From positions 496,001-560,000 of the forward strand of contig NW_027469120.1 of assembly GCF_051020765.1 (NCBI RefSeq): 64,000 bases of DNA, read 5' to 3'. Positions 6,690 through 17,055 of the stretch are shown here, in pieces; within the stretch, counting starts at the first letter, position 1, and every line of letters starts with the position of its first letter. Source of the stretch: Lasioglossum baleicum (lineage: Eukaryota; Arthropoda; Insecta; Hymenoptera; Halictidae). The position numbers and the translations under genes were made by a program. The notes under the pieces were generated by a model that worked only from the letters and a program-made list of their open reading frames with translations, was not told the DNA's origin and made no database searches.

Positions 6690-8732
6690 TTGTTGGACAC
6701 GGGTTCGGAGATCAATTTAATTCGTGCGTCAAGTCTAGAACCAAATCTACCTATAGATCACACGAACATTATAGAAGTCCAAGGAATAACCGAGGGATCC
6801 ATTCCAACTCTCGGTCAAATTAAAATACACTTACAGGGTCAAAACCCTATCGAATTTCATGTCTTGGAAGAAAACTTCCCAATTAACATCGACGGAATCC
6901 TCGGTTCTCCCTTCTTCAGAACAGGAGCCGAGATCTCCTTTGCGAATGAATACATTACGATAGGAAACATTCGGGTTCCCTTCTCGAACCCTTGCGCGCC
7001 CACGGCTGAGCCTCGCGATAAATTGGCAGCAGAGGTTATTTCAATGCCTTCGTCTATGACCAACGATCTCGTTAAAACTCCAGCCGCCAAGCGTGAGGAA
7101 CATTCGGCAAGGAACGTTCGAGTGTCTTCCTCAAATCCTCGTGCACCCGCGGTCAGACCTTGCAGAGCTCCGGTGACGGAGGTTATTTCAATGCCTCCTC
7201 GGGATTCGATCGAGTGCTCCCTAGAGAAAAACGCCGTGAAAAGCCGGCCGGAATCGAAGGAGACTCGAGAGATATCGGAGTACACTGCGAGAAGTCGGAT
7301 CGTGGAGCGTGAGGATCGAGTCCGAACAAAGACTCCTCTGAAATCCGAAGAATTCGTCCTCGAACCTCGTACCGTTGCGTGCATAGCGGTCGACGTCGGA
7401 GGACCCAAACAGGGATATATCCGCCGTGTTAATGTAGCGCCGGATGTATTCCTGGGTGACTGCGTTGTCACCAATCGTAAAGGCAAAGCGAGCCTCCGGT
7501 GTTTTAACACCTCGTCGGAAAGAGTTTCATTTCGATTGCCCCCATTGGAGATGGAAGAAATCGAGTCGTACTCTTCCGACCTTTCTAATTCCGGGTATCA
7601 TCCCGACGTATTCGGTAACCATCCCGACCTTTCTAATTCCGGGTATCATCCCGACGCATTCGGTAACCATCCCGACCTTTCTAATTCCGGGTATCATCCC
7701 GACGTATTCGGTATCCATCCCGACATTACTAACTCCGGTAACCAGCCCGATTCTTATACTAACTCCGGTAACCAGCCCGATTCTCATACTAACTCCGGTA
7801 ACCAGCCCGATTCTTATACTAACTCCGGTAACCAGCCCGATCCTTATTCTAACTCCGGTAACCAGCCCGATCAATTCCAAGACCAACTCCATTCCTACGA
7901 CAATCAAAGATCTTCAAGACCCATATGTAAGCAGGTCTGTTCCATATTGCACAATAAATCCAGCGACAGTTCTAAACCAGAGAAGGATATCAAAGCCTCC
8001 AGAGTAAAAGAACTTCATAACTTACTTCAAAATCATATCTTTGATGATCCACAGAAACTCGATTCCTTTCAACTTCCATCTGCACGTTGCCATGCGAAGC
8101 GAAACGAATACGATAAAATTAATCTCTGCGCTACAGCGAAATACGCGTCAGCAAGAAAGCAATATAAATCAGAGTACCCTCGCGATAAAGGATATCCCTA
8201 TGAGAATAAGCGAGCGAAATTCGAAGCCCAGCATCGGCAAAATCTCCTTCGACCACCGGAAGATATAGAACAGGTATTCCTACTCAAAGAACCCCGCAAG
8301 GGCAAATTCGATGCGCAATATACGGGTCCTCACGAAATTTGCGACATCTTAGACTCAAACAATGTGAAAATTAAAGTAGGGAACCATTTTAAGATTGTAC
8401 ATGCAAACAAACTCAAGCGTGCGCCGAATAATCCAACGCAAACCCCGCGTCAGCGAAACGTGACACTCATCTGGACGCAGATAAGAAAAGACAAAAGTGA
8501 AAGTGTTAGTGAACAAAGTGATTCCCCACCCACCCTAAACCCCGAGAAAAGACAGTCGAAAAATGAACATTGCGAATACGACTTGTCGGACATTACAAAA
8601 CCAGCCCCAGCCCCACGTGCCGACACCGACAACATTTCAGTGCGACCAGTGTTTCGTTCAAATATAGGAAATACTCGCCGAGAACTGTGCTCCCTGCGCG
8701 GAGTACCTCCGGACGATGCGTCGCATGAATGA
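6690..8732 (+). CDS. F1 protease / linker / integrase C-terminal polyprotein (deleted pol)
   Basis: A 680-residue frame given from a TTG codon. The frame is open further back to about 6615, overlapping the gag end in the -1 frame, so it is probably made as Gag-Pro and has no start of its own. Residues 1-8 hold the aspartic protease motif LDTGSE and about 71-77 hold ILGSPFF. Then come an Arg/Glu-rich region, the tandem repeat block (about 298-392) and a basic linker. It jumps straight to the integrase C-terminal module (LLKEPRKGKF, YTGPHEI; about 532-560). The tail ISVRPVFRSNIG is shared with the env-bearing F1 copy. RT, RNase H and IN core are missing. The lack of stops despite the deletion is notable: such a copy could supply Gag and protease but needs a partner. 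Confidence 0.85.
   Translation: MLDTGSEINLIRASSLEPNLPIDHTNIIEVQGITEGSIPTLGQIKIHLQGQNPIEFHVLEENFPINIDGILGSPFFRTGAEISFANEYITIGNIRVPFSNPCAPTAEPRDKLAAEVISMPSSMTNDLVKTPAAKREEHSARNVRVSSSNPRAPAVRPCRAPVTEVISMPPRDSIECSLEKNAVKSRPESKETREISEYTARSRIVEREDRVRTKTPLKSEEFVLEPRTVACIAVDVGGPKQGYIRRVNVAPDVFLGDCVVTNRKGKASLRCFNTSSERVSFRLPPLEMEEIESYSSDLSNSGYHPDVFGNHPDLSNSGYHPDAFGNHPDLSNSGYHPDVFGIHPDITNSGNQPDSYTNSGNQPDSHTNSGNQPDSYTNSGNQPDPYSNSGNQPDQFQDQLHSYDNQRSSRPICKQVCSILHNKSSDSSKPEKDIKASRVKELHNLLQNHIFDDPQKLDSFQLPSARCHAKRNEYDKINLCATAKYASARKQYKSEYPRDKGYPYENKRAKFEAQHRQNLLRPPEDIEQVFLLKEPRKGKFDAQYTGPHEICDILDSNNVKIKVGNHFKIVHANKLKRAPNNPTQTPRQRNVTLIWTQIRKDKSESVSEQSDSPPTLNPEKRQSKNEHCEYDLSDITKPAPAPRADTDNISVRPVFRSNIGNTRRELCSLRGVPPDDASHE
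7581..7870 (+). repeat. In-frame tandem repeats in E2 pro frame
   Basis: Three 48-bp units (NSGYHPDVFGNHPDLS type) and then 30-bp units (NSGNQPDSYT type). This is fewer than in the tandem-array copies. Confidence 0.88.
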
Positions 8733-8790
8733 GTGTGTGATCGAGTGTTGAGCGAGAAATTTCTTCCTTGTAAGAAATTTCTTTTCCGCG

Positions 8791-8798
8791 TTGGGAGG
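8791..8798 (+). promoter_or_regulatory. Polypurine tract of E2
   Basis: TTGGGAGG directly abuts the 3' LTR start at 8799. Confidence 0.75.
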
Positions 8799-10755
8799 TG
8801 TTACGTCGTCCGATGTACGACGTTGGCCTTGTACACACACTATGTATACAAGGTCTGATCTGCATAAGATCCATACACCGTCCCCTAGACATAAGAGCAT
8901 AGTATTAAGATCTCATTATTCTATTGTTCTAATCCTTATCTCCGTCTCTACCCATCACCATAACTTCACCTTGATCAACACCTTACCTCAGTTTCAACCC
9001 ATCACCACGACACATAATGCAATAAAGTATTGCATCACTCTGGAAGCATCTAGAAGCTTCTAGAAACGTCGAGAAGTCTAAAGACTGCTGCATCAGCAGT
9101 CCCACGCTCGTAGAGGGCAATAGGACAGCCACGAGACTGCACCGTCAGCAGAAATGCACGTGCAGTCCCCGGGAGCAAAGACGCTGCTGCGTCAGCAGTT
9201 CTCCCACTCCGACGACTGAAGAACAAAGAGACTGCAGCGTCAGCTATCCCCACTCCGACCGAAGGAGGCAAGGCAGAGCGAACGCTTGCATCAGTCCGCC
9301 TCCGACCGGCGACTCGAGCAGTCGTGCCAACCTGGCCTCAGCCGCCAGTCCGGCTTCTTCCGACTTCAAGAGCAGACGTGTTCAGTCTAGCTCCGCGATA
9401 GTGAAGTGTGTCGATCCTTCACTCCTAATTCCAATTCCAATTCCAACTCTAACTCAACTCAACTCAAGTCCTAATTCTCATACGTTATTCCTATAACATA
9501 TTACAATATCCATTATTCATTAATCCAATTACTACTCCTATTATAATACTACTTACATATTGTATACCAGTGTACTTACCAGTTCTTATTTAATATATCG
9601 TTGTTATACCAGTGCTTCGATCTTGTTATTCTTGTGTTAGTTCAACACCATCTTCCAATTCAGTTCTTGCATCGAATATATTAAACTCGTGACATATCCG
9701 GACTTGGTCTAAAGTGCGCAGTGGAAACGCTGAGCCGCCAATAAGGAATTTGAAGCGAGTCATAGAGAAGTTCTCGTGCCACGTCTAGAATTGGTCTAAA
9801 GAGCGCAGTGGAAACGCTGAGCCGCCACTATAGACGTGAAGCGAGTTAACTACCAAAAAGGTTAATAACAAGTGGAAGTTCATTTTCATTATATTATTAT
9901 TATTCCATCATTACTATTCCTTACCCATGCGACGCCCACGTCGAGCGGGACGCAAGTATCAACTTGCTAAATTGAGACGCGCGTTGAGAAATAAAGCGGT
10001 GCTCGATCAAATCATTGCCACTACCGAGTGGACCGAACTTCTGGGAACCACCGAGCACATTCCGTGTGACGCGTCCGATTACGTTTCTGTATACGGTTGC
10101 CCTTGCAGCCTTCCTAAAGAGGTCAACCACGCGGACCTCTCGCGAGCTCCGACGCCAGTTCTGCATCCGGTCGATCGTCCAGAGGTGATCGACATAGCCG
10201 ACGACGACGACAGCCAAGACACGATCATCGTTCCCAGGGTCCGTTGCCGAATCATCAGTGACGTCCCTCTGCTAACTCATCAACGTGTCGTCTTGCGGCC
10301 AGCATCCAAGGCCACTAATGTCGTCCCGAACCGAGCAGCAGCAACTCTGCCAGATCTTCCCCACCTCGAGGACATCTGTATAGAAGACCCGATGTACGAC
10401 ACCTACCGCCAGTACCGCCAGTTCCTGCTGCAACAATATTATTAGGCGTTAATATAGCATTGCGGTGAGTCGTATAATGTCTTGTATAATTGCCGAATCC
10501 TGTAAACTCACCGTTCTCGTTGCATCATCTCGCGCGTGATTCTTGTCGGGACACTTCTTGTAACCGCGTCGGACGTTCTCTTCTTGACTGCATCCATAGC
10601 AATATCGGTTGTCCTAGTGCATATGACAGCCCGCGGCTGTCTCGGCACGAAAGACCACTCCTCATTTTAATCTTCATATCTCAACCGTCCGTCTGTCACT
10701 GTTCTCTTTTCTCTCTCCTGGTACCTGTAACAAAAACACAGTGACGGACGTGACA
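8799..10755 (+). repeat. F1 3' LTR (1957 bp) of E2
   Basis: Complete LTR with TGTTACGTC and GACGTGACA ends. It is about 27 bp shorter than the 5' LTR of the same element, from an indel in the GC-rich part. It abuts a minus-strand gag fragment at 10756, so it is one arm of a large inverted repeat with the LTR at 11364-13320. Confidence 0.92.
9927..10445 (+). CDS. LTR-ORF172 in E2 3' LTR
   Basis: Full-length 172-codon copy on the LTR sense strand. It keeps the basic N-terminus, TEWTELLGTTE, YGCPC and the acidic VIDIADDDD motif. It differs from the 5' LTR copy at several residues, for example CSLPKEV instead of CNPPKEV and SQDTIIVPRV instead of SRDTIIVPKV, but remains open. In a 3' LTR it would not be in the same transcript position as in the 5' LTR. 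Confidence 0.7.
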   Translation: MRRPRRAGRKYQLAKLRRALRNKAVLDQIIATTEWTELLGTTEHIPCDASDYVSVYGCPCSLPKEVNHADLSRAPTPVLHPVDRPEVIDIADDDDSQDTIIVPRVRCRIISDVPLLTHQRVVLRPASKATNVVPNRAAATLPDLPHLEDICIEDPMYDTYRQYRQFLLQQYY

Positions 10756-11250
10756 GCAGAGCAATTTTGTGAGGGCACGCTCTGCAGTGGCCGGTACGGT
10801 GTCACGCGCGCGTTTGCATGCACGTATGAATTGTAGGACGGAAGACGAAGTTCCGTCGAATCTAGGGACAAGCTCGGCGGCTTGTTTTAGAGCGAAATTA
10901 CCAGTAGGTTCATACTGTGGGATTTCGCGTGGCTCTGGCGGTGAAGGTTCCCGCATATTAGAGACGTTACTAGGGCCTGGTGTAGGCGTCTGTTGACGTA
11001 GGGTTTGACTCGTGATTTGGATGTTATGAAGCTCTTTTCGTATTTCGTCGAGCATATTCTTTTGGTTTTGTGCGTCTTCTTCATATTTGAGACGCAATTT
11101 GGCAATAAAATCAGTTTCTTCTTTGAGATAGTGCTCTCTACGGGCGAGGTCTTGCGCATAAAGGAGTAGCTCTTCCTCGGTCATTGGAGGAAGGTCTGCG
11201 TTAGGATCTGCTCGGAGATCCTTTTGAGATCGCGTGATTGGGCGAGACAT
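10756..11250 (-). pseudogene. gag: F1 gag, first 165 codons (E3), truncated
   Basis: Minus-strand start of an F1 gag (MSRPITRSQKDL), with the coiled-coil region and the beginning of the capsid region. It is cut after ...ALTKLLC by the end of the plus-strand LTR at 10755; the frame then runs into LTR sequence for about 19 codons. The zinc knuckle is missing. The break lies at ttatt/gcag in gag, so gcag may be the TSD of the plus-strand array; the other half would lie left of the window. Confidence 0.85.
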
Positions 11251-11343
11251 TTTGAAAGATATAAATGGGATTTAAGAAATGTGAACTTCGCACTGACACG
11301 CGTCGGGCCTTATTAATGCAAATATCGGCGACCACTTCGATGT

Positions 11344-11359
11344 CCTACCGACTGCGCCA
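11344..11359 (-). promoter_or_regulatory. Primer binding site, tRNA-Ser type (E3)
   Basis: The plus strand shows CCTACCGACTGCGCCA, the tRNA-Ser 3' end sequence, 4 nt from the LTR end at 11364. Confidence 0.88.
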
Positions 11360-11363
11360 AATT

Positions 11364-13320
11364 TGTCACGTCCGTCACTGTGTTTTTGTTACAGGTACCA
11401 GGAGAGAGAAAAGAGAACAGTGACAGACGGACGGTTGAGATATGAAGATTAAAATGAGGAGTGGTCTTTCGTGCCGAGACAGCCGCGGGCTGTCATATGC
11501 ACTAGGACAACCGATATTGCTATGGATGCAGTCAAGAAGAGAACGTCCGACGCGGTTACAAGAAGTGTCCGACAAGAATCACGCGCGAGATGATGCAACG
11601 AAAACGGTGAGTTTACAGGATTCAGCAATTATACAAGATATTATACGACTCACCGCAATGCTGTATTAACGCCTAATAATATTGTTGCAGCAGGAACTGG
11701 CGGTACTGGCGGTAGGTGTCGTACATCGGGTCTTCTATACAGATGTCCTCGAGGTGGGGAAGATCTGGCAGAGTTGCTGCTGCTCTCCTCGGGACGACAT
11801 TAGTGGCCTTGGATGCTGGCCGCAAGATGACACGTTGATGAGTTGGCAGAGGGACGTCACTGATGATTCGGCAACGGACCCTGGGAACGATGATCGTGTC
11901 TCGGCTGCCGTCGTCGTCGACTATGTCGATCACCTCTGGACAATCGACCGGATGTAGAACTGGCGTCGGAGCTCGCGAGAGGTCCGCGTGGTTGACCTCT
12001 TTGGGAAGGTTGCAAGGGCAACCGTATACAGAAACGTAATCGGACGCGTCACACGGAATGTGCTCGGTGGTTCCCAGAAGTTCTGTCCACTCGGTAGTGG
12101 CAATGATTTGATCGAGCACCGCTTTATTTCTCAACGCGCGTCTCAATTTAGCAAGTTGATACTTGCGTCCCGCTCGACGTGGGCGTCGCATGGGTAAGGA
12201 ATAGTAATGATGGAATATTAATAATATAATGAAAATGAACTTCCACTTGTTATTAACCTTTTTGGTAGTTAACTCGCTTCACGTCTATAGTGGCGGCTCA
12301 GCGTTTCCACTGCGCTCTTTAGACCAATTCTAGACGTGGCACGAGAACTTCTTTATGACTCGCTTCAAATTCCTTATTGGCGGCTCAGCGTTTCCACTGC
12401 GCACTTTAGACCAAGTCCGGATATGTCACGAGTTTAATATATTCGATGCAAGAACTGAATTGGAAGATGGTGTTGAACTAACACAAGAATAACAAGATCG
12501 AAGCACTGGTATAACAACGATATATTAAATAAGAACTGGTAAGTACACTGGTATACAATATGTAAGTAGTATTATAATTGGAGTAGTAATTGGATTAATG
12601 AATAATGGATATAGTAATATGTTGTAGGATTAATGTATGAGAATTAGGACTTGAGTTGAGTTGAGTTAGAGTTGGAATTGGAATTGGAATTAGGAGTGAA
12701 GGATCGACACACTTCACTATCGCGGAGCTAGACTGAACACGTCTGCTCTTGAAGTCGGAAGAAGCCGGACTGGCGGCTGAGGCCAGGTAGGCACGTCTGT
12801 GCGAGTCGCTGGCTGAAGGCGGACTGCTGCAAGCGCCCGCTCTGCCTTGCCTCCTTCGTTCGGAGTGGGGATAGCTGACGCTGCAGTCTCTTTGTTCTTC
12901 AGTCGTCGGAGTGGGAGAACCGCTGACGCAGCAGCGTCTTCGCTCCCGGGGACTGCACGTGCATTTCTGCTGACGCTGCAGTCTCGTGGCTGTCCTATTG
13001 CCCTCTACGAGCGTGGGACTGCTGATGCAGCAGTCTTTGGACTTCTCGACGTTTCTAGAAGCTTCTAGATGCTTCCAGAGTGATGCAATACTTTATTGCA
13101 TTTTGTGTCGTGGTGATGGGTTGAAACTGAGGTAAGGTATTGATCAAGGTGAAGTTATGGTGATGGGTAGAGACGGAGATAAGGATTAGAACAATCGAAT
13201 ATATGAGATCTTAATATTATGTTCTTATTTCTAGGGGACGGTGTATGGATCTTATGCAGATCAGACCTTGTATACATAGTGTGTGTACAAGGCCAACGTC
13301 GTACATCGGACGACGTAACA
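11364..13320 (-). repeat. F1 5' LTR (1957 bp) of E3
   Basis: Complete minus-strand LTR with the ORF, hairpin, motif cluster and 87-bp duplication described for 3164-5147. It has the same length as the plus-strand LTR at 8799-10755 but differs by scattered substitutions, so the two are not a fresh inverted duplication. Confidence 0.92.
11673..12191 (-). CDS. LTR-ORF172 in E3 5' LTR
   Basis: Full-length copy, 172 codons. The acidic motif is altered to VIDIVDDDGS and the Pro/Ala segment near residue 133 has PRRAAAT. The basic N-terminus, TEWTELLGTTE, YGCPC and the C-terminal LPHLEDICIEDP block are unchanged. The substitutions among copies leave the frame open. Confidence 0.7.
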   Translation of the reverse strand: MRRPRRAGRKYQLAKLRRALRNKAVLDQIIATTEWTELLGTTEHIPCDASDYVSVYGCPCNLPKEVNHADLSRAPTPVLHPVDCPEVIDIVDDDGSRDTIIVPRVRCRIISDVPLPTHQRVILRPASKATNVVPRRAAATLPDLPHLEDICIEDPMYDTYRQYRQFLLQQYY

Positions 13321-13428
13321 TGTCCACTCGGTAGTGGCAATGATTTGATCGAGCACCGCTTTATTTCTCAACGCGCGTCTCAATTTAGCAAGTTGATACT
13401 TGCGTCCCGCTCGACGTGGCCGTCGCAT
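13321..13428 (-). pseudogene. LTR-ORF172, first 36 codons, interrupted by E3
   Basis: Starts at ATG (minus 13428). One substitution replaces the fourth codon region (MRRPRR reads MRRPRR with gcc for ccc nearby). It is cut at the codon region for EWT by the E3 LTR. Confidence 0.75.
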
Positions 13429-14546
13429 GGGTAAGGAATAGTAATGATGGAATATTAATAATATAATGAAAATGAACTTCCACTTGTTATTAACCTTTTT
13501 GGTAGTTAACTCGCTTCACGTCTATAGTGGCGGCTCAGCGTTTCCACTGCGCTCTTTAGACCAATTCTAGACGTGGCACGAGAACTTCTCTATGACTCGC
13601 TTCAAATTCCTTATTGGCGGCTCAGCGTTTCCACTGCGCACTTTAGACCAAGTCCGGATATGTCACGAGTTTAATATATTCGATGCAAGAACTGAATTGG
13701 AAGATGGTGTTGAACTAACACAAGAATAACAAGATCGAAGCACTGGTATAACAACAATATATTAAATAAGAACTGGTAAGTACACTGGTATACAATATGT
13801 AAGTAGTATTATAATAGGAGTAGTAATTGGACTAATGAATAATGGATATTGTAATATGTTGTAGGAATAATGTATGAGAATTAGGACTTGAGTTGAGTTG
13901 AGTTAGAGTTGGAATTGGAATTAGGAATTAGGAGTGAAGGATCGACACACTTCACTATCGCGGAGCTAGACTGAACACGTCTGCTCTTGAAGCCGGACTG
14001 ACTCTGAGGCCAGGTAGGCACGTCTGTGCGAGTCGCTGGCTGAAGGCGGACTGATGCAAGCGCCTGCTCTGCCTTGCCTCCTTCGTTCGGAGTGGGGATA
14101 GCTGACGCTGCAGTCTCTTTGTTCTTCAGTCGTCGGAGTGGGAGAACCGCTGACGCAGCAGCGTCTTTGCTCCCGGGGACTGCACGTGCATTTCTGCTGA
14201 CGCTGCAGTCTCGTGGCTGTCCTATTGCCCTCTACGAGCGTGGGACTGCTGATGCAGCAGTCTTTGGACTTCTCGACGTTTCTAGAAGCTTCTAGCTGCT
14301 TCCAGAGTGATGCAATACTTTATTGCATTATGTGTCGTGGTGATGGGTTGAAACTGAGGTAAGGTGTTGATCAAGGTGAAGTTATGGTGATGGGTAGAGA
14401 CGGAGATAAGGATTAGAACAACAGAATAATGAGATCTTAATATTATGTTCTTATGTCTAGGGGACGGTGTATGGATCTTATGCAGATCAGACCTTGTATA
14501 CATGGTGTGTGTACAAGGCCAACGTCGTACATCGGACGACGTAACA
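13321..14546 (-). repeat. F1 3' LTR, first 1226 bp, of the env-bearing element
   Basis: On the minus strand the LTR starts at 14546 after the PPT and runs to 13321, where the complete LTR of E3 begins. It ends inside LTR-ORF172 at ...CCGAGTGGACA, so E3 integrated within the ORF of another LTR. Confidence 0.9.
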
Positions 14547-14554
14547 CCTCCCAA
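14547..14554 (-). promoter_or_regulatory. Polypurine tract of the env-bearing F1 element
   Basis: TTGGGAGG on the minus strand, directly before the LTR start at 14546. Confidence 0.75.
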
Positions 14555-14612
14555 CGCGGAAAAGAAATTTCTTACAAGGAAGAAATTTCTCGCTCAACAC
14601 TCGATCTCACAC

Positions 14613-16110
14613 TCATTCATGCGACGTATCGTCCGGGGGTACTCCGCGCAGGGAGCACAGTTCTCGGCGAGTATTTCCTATATTTGTACGAAACACTGGT
14701 CGCACTGAAATGTTGTCGGTGTCGGCACGTGGGGCTGGGGCTGGTTTTGTAATGTCCGACAAGTCGTATTCGCAATGTTCATTTTTCGACTGTCTTTTCT
14801 CGGGGTTTAGGGTGGGTGGGGAATCACTTTGTTCACTAACACTTTCACTTGCACTTTTCCTGTATCTTGCTGCATACGTGTAAGTATTGTCCTTTTGCTT
14901 CAGGAAGATGAAGAATCTTGTGAGGGAGCTCCATACGGCGACTGCTAGATGCAAACTCCATCCGTAAAGTGAGTGCAATGCAATACCATTGATTATGGTA
15001 CTTATGATAGTCTTTATTGTTCGGATTGCTATATATATTCCTAGCACTCCGGCACTGATTGAACCAAATGTGGTGAATCCTGACCACAGTTTTTGTGCTG
15101 TTGACTCCGCTATCTGTTGCAGGGAGTTTTCGTCAAGCAGGTTGAACATATTAACGTTTCCTGTTGCGTAATCTCTGCCGGATGCTCCTTGGGCGATAGA
15201 ATTTATTACGGCCACTCTTTCCACTGGAAACATGATGTGGTCCTGTAGTTTGTTGAGATCCTCTTGGGAATAGATTCCGCCTGTTGCGATATTTGTTGGA
15301 TCCACGTACTTCCACGTGGGTTTGATGAGCGGTTGTAATGTTGCTGGGGCAACGGTCTCTGTGAGTGACGGCGTTAAACGATACCAAATTCCGTTTATTT
15401 TGTAGAGAGGCGGCAGGAGTTCATTGCATGGCTTTTCTGTACCTGTGGCAACTATAATATGGTCTCCTGGCTTTAAGAACTTGGAAGAATTCTGGTAAGT
15501 GATCGGAAGTTCATCGAAACACTTATCCGTTTTCCGAACTTGTACGGTTACTGGAATGCACTTTATAATATGCACCACTTCTCCAGCTGGAACTGCGACG
15601 AATCCTGGTTCTCGCATAATGGCAGCTGCTATTTCTTCCGGTGATGAGTGTAACATCGTTAGTGCGTTTTGAAGGACCTGTTTCTCCAGTTCGCACTTTT
15701 GCCGGATGACATCCTGGTACAACTGGGTAAGTTGACTTTTCAGATGTTTTTCTACGTAGATGAACTTACTATTCACGTAGGTGAATATGTCCAGATTGCT
15801 TACTATGGTGTGAGTGCGTTCCTTGAATTTACCGGACAGACTTGTATCCAGAATAAAGAGCTTGGGGTGCTCCGTGCGAATAATAATATAACCGCAAATT
15901 GATGTACGACCAGATTCTGTCAACGCGAATGTGGTGTCTTCAGATTCCACCATATATAGTGTGGGTGAGAACTTTGTCTTTGTAGAAACTCTGGTAGCTA
16001 GTCCTTCGTAGAGAACGTCGTAGCTATTGAACTTGCAGTAATCGTTGGGAACGACGTCCCAGAATGTATGACCATCTTGCGTATCAAGGCAGCTTCCTTT
16101 TGTGAAGGTG
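14613..16110 (-). pseudogene. env: F1 envelope glycoprotein, C-terminal part (chuvirus-like), split gene
   Basis: The frame is open from the insertion point at 16110 to the stop at 14613 (about 498 codons). It shows a Cys-containing ectodomain, an alpha-helical stretch (VEKHLKSQLTQLYQDVIRQK) and ELPITY. Near the C-terminus two hydrophobic segments flank YGWSLHLAVAVWSSLTRFF, consistent with a membrane anchor. After the anchor comes the F1 3' tail (ISVRPVFRTNIGNTRR) also present in the env-less F1 copies. The layout resembles the glycoproteins of chuviruses and related arthropod viruses that insect retroelements have captured; that family assignment is from memory and needs a profile search. 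A solo LTR interrupts the gene after CACC at 16107-16110, so this copy cannot be expressed intact. Confidence 0.7.
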
Positions 16111-16625
16111 TGTCACGTCCGTCACTGTGTTTTTGTTACAGGTACCAGGAGAGAGAAAAGAGAACAATGACAGACGGACGGTTGAGATATGAAGATTAAT
16201 ATGAGGAGTGGTCTTTCGTGCCGAGACAGCCGCGGGCTGTCATATGCACTAGGACAACCGATATTGCTATGGATGCAGTCAAGAAGAGAACGTCCGACGC
16301 GGTTACAAGGAGTGTCCCGACAAGAATCACGCGCGCGATGATGCAACGGAAACGGTGAGTTTACAGGATTCAGCAATTATACAAGACATTATACGACTCA
16401 CCGCAATGCTGTATTAACGCCTAATAATATTGTTGTAGCAGGAACTGGCGGTACTGACAGTAGGTGTAGTACATCGGGTCTTCTATACAGATGTCCTCGA
16501 GGTGGGGAAGATCTGGCAGAGTTGCTGCTGCTCGGTTCGGGACGACATTAGTGGCCTTGGATGCTGACCGCAAGACGACACGTTGATGAGTTGGCAGAGG
16601 AACGTCTGTCACGTCCTGGCGGGGC

Positions 16626-16632
16626 TATAAAA
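16626..16632 (+). promoter_or_regulatory. Antisense TATA box at the F2 LTR end
   Basis: TATAAAA in a GC-rich flank (ggggctataaaagc) lies 20 bp inside the LTR end, reading opposite to gag-pol. About 100 bp downstream is an ATG opening an 86-codon frame (16729-16989). The motif is present in all six complete F2 LTRs. Promoter activity is inferred from the motif alone. Confidence 0.35.
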
Positions 16633-16955
16633 GCAAGAGAAGAGAATACCGCGGCCCGGCTACTCTACTCTTCCACTGACTGACATTTAATAAAAGTGTT
16701 GGTCTTTTTATCAACAGACTAGGACCCGATGCCGACACCTGCATGCAGTCTTACACAGATGAAAGATGCACGCGACCCTGAAACATACGCGATAATATGT
16801 TCCACTTACTTTTACGCTTCGCTTGTTTGTCGATTGACACGAGAAATGAATTCGCAACGGATGAACGGCTACGGTTGCGCTGATGACCTTGAATTCGGTC
16901 CGCTCTGCTTGACAGGCGTTGATCCAAATGGCTGGAAACGACCTTCAAGGATTGA

Positions 16956-16980
16956 CGACTGCGCCAAACTCTGTCACGTC
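16956..16980 (-). other. Fossil PBS/LTR-end-like sequence inside the F2 LTR
   Basis: The plus strand reads CGACTGCGCCA (11 nt of the tRNA-Ser PBS), a 5-nt spacer, then TGTCACGTC, the same 9 nt as the present LTR end. It lies about 365 bp inside the LTR and recurs in the other complete F2 LTRs, for example near 25700 and 36536. It looks like an old LTR-PBS boundary that the LTR has since grown past. Confidence 0.55.
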
Positions 16981-17055
16981 AATATTTGACAGGAACGACC
17001 TCCAATGATTGACAGCTGGCTGCTACGGTATTGTAGACGGATGCGCTCGTTGAGG

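Larger units (their letters stand above)
3164..10755 (+). mobile_element. F1 element E2: LTR-gag-pro(deleted pol)-LTR
   Basis: A structurally complete plus-strand F1 element: 5' LTR 3164-5147, tRNA-Ser PBS, intact gag, protease/linker/IN-tail frame, PPT and 3' LTR 8799-10755. It lacks RT, RNase H, IN core and env. The flanks do not match (attc on the left, gcag on the right) and the two LTRs differ by an indel near 3672-3730 (1984 versus 1957 bp). It is therefore not one clean insertion. The likely history is insertion into the LTR of E1, then recombination between its 3' LTR and the remnant of the E1 LTR. Confidence 0.85.
10756..13320 (-). mobile_element. F1 element E3, 5' end only (LTR, PBS, partial gag)
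   Basis: Reading on the minus strand: complete LTR 13320-11364, PBS, leader, then gag to 10756. Its LTR starts inside the 3' LTR of the env-bearing F1 element. It is the left boundary of the uniformly minus-strand region. Confidence 0.85.

Noticed and set aside
3164..10755. E2 as a simple single insertion with matching TSD
   Set aside because: Flanks attc and gcag differ and the LTRs differ by an indel, so recombination after insertion is needed.
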